Source: Pseudoneobacillus sp052180215
GTDB taxonomy: Bacteria; Bacillota; Bacilli; Bacillales; Cytobacillaceae
DNA: 64,000 nucleotides
Direction: 5' to 3'
Assembly (NCBI RefSeq): GCF_052180215.1
Contig: NZ_CP197471.1
Location: forward strand, 4,488,001 to 4,552,000
Of the stretch, positions 60,907-64,000 are shown one piece after another. Under the pieces are notes generated by a model that saw nothing but the letters and a program-made list of their open reading frames with translations, did not search any database and was not told the origin of the DNA. The position numbers and the translations under genes were made by a program. Every line of letters starts with the position of its first letter. The stretch's first letter is position 1.

Positions 60907-62868
60907 ATGAATCGGATCTTCCGTAATACGATATTTTATTTATTAATATTTTTAGTCATAATCGGGGTTGTTAGCTTTTTTAATGGCAGCAACGAACCAA
61001 CTGAAAATATGAGTTATGATACGTTCGTTAGTCACTTAGAAAAAGGTGATGTTAAATCGGTTTCGATGCAGCCTGATGGTGGGGTATACGAGATTCGAGG
61101 ACAGCTTAAAGGGTATGATGAGAAAAAGTTTTTCGTCACTTATACGACAAATAATGACCCAATGCTAAATCGAATTGATCAAGCAGCTGCTACTGGCAAG
61201 GTGAAACTTGATGTTGTTAAAGCAAAAGAAACAAGTGGATGGGTAACCTTCTTTACATCCATTATCCCATTTGTCATCATTTTCATTTTATTCTTCTTCC
61301 TTTTAAATCAAGCTCAAGGCGGCGGAAGTCGAGTAATGAATTTTGGAAAGAGTAAAGCTAAGCTTTACAATGATGATAAAAAGAAAGTACGATTTAATGA
61401 TGTTGCTGGTGCCGATGAAGAGAAACAAGAACTTGTGGAGGTTGTAGAGTTCTTAAAGGACCCTCGCAAGTTTGCTGAATTAGGTGCACGTATTCCAAAA
61501 GGGGTTTTATTAGTTGGACCTCCAGGAACAGGTAAAACCTTACTTGCTCGTGCCGTAGCTGGAGAAGCTGGAGTACCGTTCTTCTCTATTAGTGGTTCTG
61601 ACTTCGTTGAAATGTTTGTCGGAGTAGGGGCATCACGTGTACGTGATTTATTTGAAAACGCTAAAAAGAATGCACCATGTATCATCTTTATTGATGAGAT
61701 TGATGCTGTAGGTCGTCAACGTGGAGCAGGATTAGGTGGCGGACATGATGAACGTGAACAAACCCTTAATCAGTTGTTAGTAGAAATGGATGGTTTCGGT
61801 GGGAATGAAGGAATTATTATGATTGCTGCAACGAACCGTGCCGATATTCTAGACCCAGCCCTTTTACGTCCAGGGCGTTTCGACCGCCAAATTACGGTTG
61901 ATCGTCCAGATGTAAAAGGACGTGAAGCTGTATTAAAAGTTCATGCTCGAAATAAACCGCTTGATAGCGCTGTTAATTTAAAGAGTATTGCACAGAGAAC
62001 TCCTGGATTCTCAGGAGCAGATTTAGAAAACTTATTAAACGAAGCAGCATTAGTAGCTGCTCGTCAAAACAAAAAGAAAATTGAAATGGACGATATCGAT
62101 GAAGCGACAGACCGCGTTATTGCTGGTCCTGCGAAAAAGACACGCGTCATTTCAAAGAAAGAACGAAATATTGTTGCTTTCCACGAAGCGGGTCATACCA
62201 TTATTGGAGTTGTTCTAAACGAAGCCGATATGGTTCATAAAGTAACCATCGTCCCTCGTGGTCAAGCGGGTGGATATGCGGTTATGCTTCCTAGAGAAGA
62301 CCGTTTCCTTGCAACAAAGCAAGAACTTCTTGATAAAATTGTTGGCTTACTTGGTGGTCGTGTGGCAGAAGAAATTGTTTTTAATGAAGTAAGTACCGGT
62401 GCACATAATGACTTCCAGCGTGCAACGAATATTGCGAGAAGAATGGTTACAGAATACGGAATGAGCGAAAAGCTTGGACCGCTTCAATTTGGACAGTCTC
62501 AAGGTCAAGTATTCTTAGGTCGTGATATTAATAACGAACAAAATTATTCTGAGAAAATTGCCTATGAAATTGATTTAGAGATTCAACGTATTATTAAAGA
62601 AAGTTATGAAAGAGCAACGAAGATCATTAACGAAAATCGCAGTAAATTAGATCTAATTGCTACTACTTTATTAGAAGTTGAAACTCTTGACGCAGAACAA
62701 ATTAACAGTCTTGTTGAAACAGGAGCGCTTCCGGACCGTTCCGCAACTGGTCAAGACCTGATTCTTGATGAAAAAAAGGCTGACGATGTAAAGGTAAACA
62801 TTCATACTAAGAAAGAAGAGCAAGCACCATCTACTCTTTCAAAAGAAGACGAAGAAACTCAAAAGTAA
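60907..62868 (+). CDS. ftsH: ATP-dependent zinc metalloprotease FtsH
   Basis: FtsH is a hexameric membrane AAA+ protease that degrades regulatory and damaged membrane proteins and affects sporulation through Spo0E. The 653-residue protein has two transmembrane spans (about 5-25 and 108-133), an extracytoplasmic segment between, and an AAA module. Walker A is GPPGTGKTLLARAV near 202, Walker B IIFIDEIDAVGRQRG, and the SRH carries its Arg fingers in RPGRFDRQI. The zinc HEAGH protease site lies at FHEAGHTIIGV near 430. The ATG follows GGGAGGAGG. A terminator follows. Confidence 0.98.
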   Translation: MNRIFRNTIFYLLIFLVIIGVVSFFNGSNEPTENMSYDTFVSHLEKGDVKSVSMQPDGGVYEIRGQLKGYDEKKFFVTYTTNNDPMLNRIDQAAATGKVKLDVVKAKETSGWVTFFTSIIPFVIIFILFFFLLNQAQGGGSRVMNFGKSKAKLYNDDKKKVRFNDVAGADEEKQELVEVVEFLKDPRKFAELGARIPKGVLLVGPPGTGKTLLARAVAGEAGVPFFSISGSDFVEMFVGVGASRVRDLFENAKKNAPCIIFIDEIDAVGRQRGAGLGGGHDEREQTLNQLLVEMDGFGGNEGIIMIAATNRADILDPALLRPGRFDRQITVDRPDVKGREAVLKVHARNKPLDSAVNLKSIAQRTPGFSGADLENLLNEAALVAARQNKKKIEMDDIDEATDRVIAGPAKKTRVISKKERNIVAFHEAGHTIIGVVLNEADMVHKVTIVPRGQAGGYAVMLPREDRFLATKQELLDKIVGLLGGRVAEEIVFNEVSTGAHNDFQRATNIARRMVTEYGMSEKLGPLQFGQSQGQVFLGRDINNEQNYSEKIAYEIDLEIQRIIKESYERATKIINENRSKLDLIATTLLEVETLDAEQINSLVETGALPDRSATGQDLILDEKKADDVKVNIHTKKEEQAPSTLSKEDEETQK

Positions 62869-62875
62869 AATTTTT

Positions 62876-62906
62876 AAGGGCACCCTAATCAGGTGCTCTT
62901 TGTTTT
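62876..62906 (+). terminator. Terminator after ftsH
   Basis: A GGCACC/AGGTGC-type stem with a bulge and 4-nt loop, then CTTTGTTTTT. Confidence 0.6.
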
Positions 62907-62970
62907 TGCCCTGATAGGATAAATAATGGTATGATGTTTGCAGTAAATATGAAAAAAGTGGTGAAATAGT

Positions 62971-63759
62971 GTGATTTTTGTATTTGATGTTGGAAATACA
63001 AATACGGTTCTTGGGGTTTATGATGGGGACCAATTAAAGCATCATTGGAGAATAGAAACGAATCGAAATAAAACCGATGATGAATATGGCATGATTATTA
63101 AATCATTATTTGATTTTGTTGGTTTAAACTTTGCGCAAATTAATGGAATTGTCATTTCTTCCGTTGTCCCACCAATTATGTTTGCCTTGGAAAAGATGTG
63201 CGAGAAATATTTCAAGCAAAAGCCAATTGTTGTCGGACCCGGTACGAAGACAGGCCTTAATATTAAATATGAAAATCCACGCGAAGTCGGTGCCGACCGA
63301 ATTGTCAATGCAGTGGCTGCTGTTCATGAGTATGGCGGTCCCCTTATCATTGTTGATTTTGGGACAGCAACGACCTATTGTTATGTAAATGAACAAAAGC
63401 AATATATGGGAGGTGCAATTGCACCAGGAATTGGCATTTCTACAGAAGCCTTATATTCTAAGGCTGCCAAGTTACCAAGAATTGAAATAACACGACCGGA
63501 AGGGGTTATTGGGAAAAATACAGTATCCGCGATGCAAGCAGGTATTGTTTATGGTTACGTAGGACAAGTTGAAGGTATTGTAAAGCGAATGAAAGAACAA
63601 AGTAAGATAGAGCCAACTGTCATTGCAACCGGTGGATTAGCCCAGTTAATCTCGCAAGAATCAAATGTGTTCGATGTCATTGACCCATTTTTAACATTAA
63701 AAGGTTTACAGCTTATATACAAACGAAACATGGATGCAGCAAAGAATAAATTATCGTAA
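62971..63759 (+). CDS. coaX: Type III pantothenate kinase
   Basis: CoaX phosphorylates pantothenate in the first step of CoA synthesis and needs a monovalent cation. The 262-residue protein has the ASKHA-fold phosphate 1 motif FDVGNTNTVLGVY (about 4-16). GADRIVNAVAAVHEYGGPLIIVDFGTATT supplies the substrate and phosphate 2 sites, and GGAIAPGIGIS is present. The start is GTG 62971. It follows ftsH as in B. subtilis. Confidence 0.96.
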   Translation: MIFVFDVGNTNTVLGVYDGDQLKHHWRIETNRNKTDDEYGMIIKSLFDFVGLNFAQINGIVISSVVPPIMFALEKMCEKYFKQKPIVVGPGTKTGLNIKYENPREVGADRIVNAVAAVHEYGGPLIIVDFGTATTYCYVNEQKQYMGGAIAPGIGISTEALYSKAAKLPRIEITRPEGVIGKNTVSAMQAGIVYGYVGQVEGIVKRMKEQSKIEPTVIATGGLAQLISQESNVFDVIDPFLTLKGLQLIYKRNMDAAKNKLS

Positions 63760-63783
63760 GAGCATCAAGAAAGGGGCTTCTGA

Positions 63784-64000
63784 ATGAAAGATTATTTAGT
63801 AAAGGCAATTGCGTTTAACGGTCAAGTACGTGCTTATGCGGTTAGAAGTACGGAGACCATTTCTGAGGCACAAAGAAGACATTATACATGGCCAACAGCT
63901 TCTGCAGCTTTAGGTAGGGCTATGTCTGCTGGTGTAATGATGGGGGCTATGTTAAAAGGAGAAAATAAACTCACGATTAAAATTAACGGTGGCGGACCTA
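63784..64000 (+). CDS. hslO: Redox-regulated chaperone Hsp33, N-terminal part (cut by window end)
   Basis: The first 72 codons of Hsp33 are present (MKDYLVKAIAFNGQVRAYAVRST..., TWPTASAALGRAMSAGVMMGAML). The oxidation-sensing zinc Cys cluster lies beyond the window. When oxidised and unfolded, Hsp33 holds damaged proteins. ATG 63784 follows AAAGGGGC. It follows coaX by 24 bp. Confidence 0.93.
   Translation, partial: MKDYLVKAIAFNGQVRAYAVRSTETISEAQRRHYTWPTASAALGRAMSAGVMMGAMLKGENKLTIKINGGGP

Overview
The window is a low-GC, Gram-positive, endospore-forming Bacillaceae chromosome segment lying just downstream of the replication origin. The gene order runs from the end of dacA through pdxST, serS, dgk/dck, dnaX-recR-bofA, an rRNA operon, csfB, tmk, abrB, metG, ksgA, veg, ispE, purR, spoVG, glmU, prs, ctc, pth, mfd, spoVT, divIC, spoIIE, tilS, hpt, ftsH, coaX and the start of hslO. 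This closely matches the B. subtilis dacA-hslO region. The 16S variable regions and protein sequences suggest Neobacillus or a related Bacillus (niacini-like) rather than B. subtilis itself; this is an inference from reading, not a search.

Layout. 1-3.6 kb: dacA tail, PLP synthase pdxST, a serine T-box with serS, tRNA-Ser. 3.8-7.3 kb (minus strand): two deoxynucleoside kinases, spore glycosidase yaaH, hydrolase yaaI. 7.5-12 kb: tadA, SRP RNA, dnaX-yaaK-recR-yaaL-bofA. 12-17.5 kb: one rRNA operon with two promoters and tRNA-Ile/tRNA-Ala in the spacer. 17.6-27 kb: csfB, a coproporphyrinogen-oxidase-like gene, yaaO, tmk-darA-yaaR-holB-ricT-yabA, yabB, rsmI, abrB. 27-36 kb: metG, tatD, yabE, rnmV-ksgA, yabG, veg, sspF. 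36-48 kb: ispE, purR-ridA, spoVG, glmU-prs, ctc, pth, fin, mfd, spoVT. 48-54 kb: yabM-yabN-rqcP-yabP-yabQ-divIC, yabR, tRNA-Met. 54-64 kb: spoIIE, yabS-yabT, tilS-hpt-ftsH-coaX-hslO.

The genes combine core information processing (translation, replication clamp loading, repair, rRNA maturation) with the sporulation programme. Promoter-like sequences matching sigma-F (csfB), sigma-G (spoVT, sspF), sigma-K (yabG), sigma-H (spoVG), sigma-B (ctc) and Spo0A-type control (abrB, spoIIE) can be read directly. They also help fix start codons: many coding regions use GTG or TTG downstream of the longest possible ORF start.

No phage, CRISPR array, defence island or biosynthetic cluster is present. The novelty is in the intergenic DNA. 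Five copies of a roughly 172-bp MITE-like element have GGCTSTTTTC-type ends, and two are flanked by exact 9-bp direct repeats. Three copies of a second GC-rich repeat include one split by a nested palindrome. There is also a long hairpin repeat after csfB, a nearly perfect 57-nt palindrome after tRNA-Ser, and a 13-bp-arm palindrome made of Spo0A-box-like half sites between abrB and metG. Compared with B. subtilis, xpaC-yaaN is replaced by the coproporphyrinogen-oxidase-like gene and yazA is missing.
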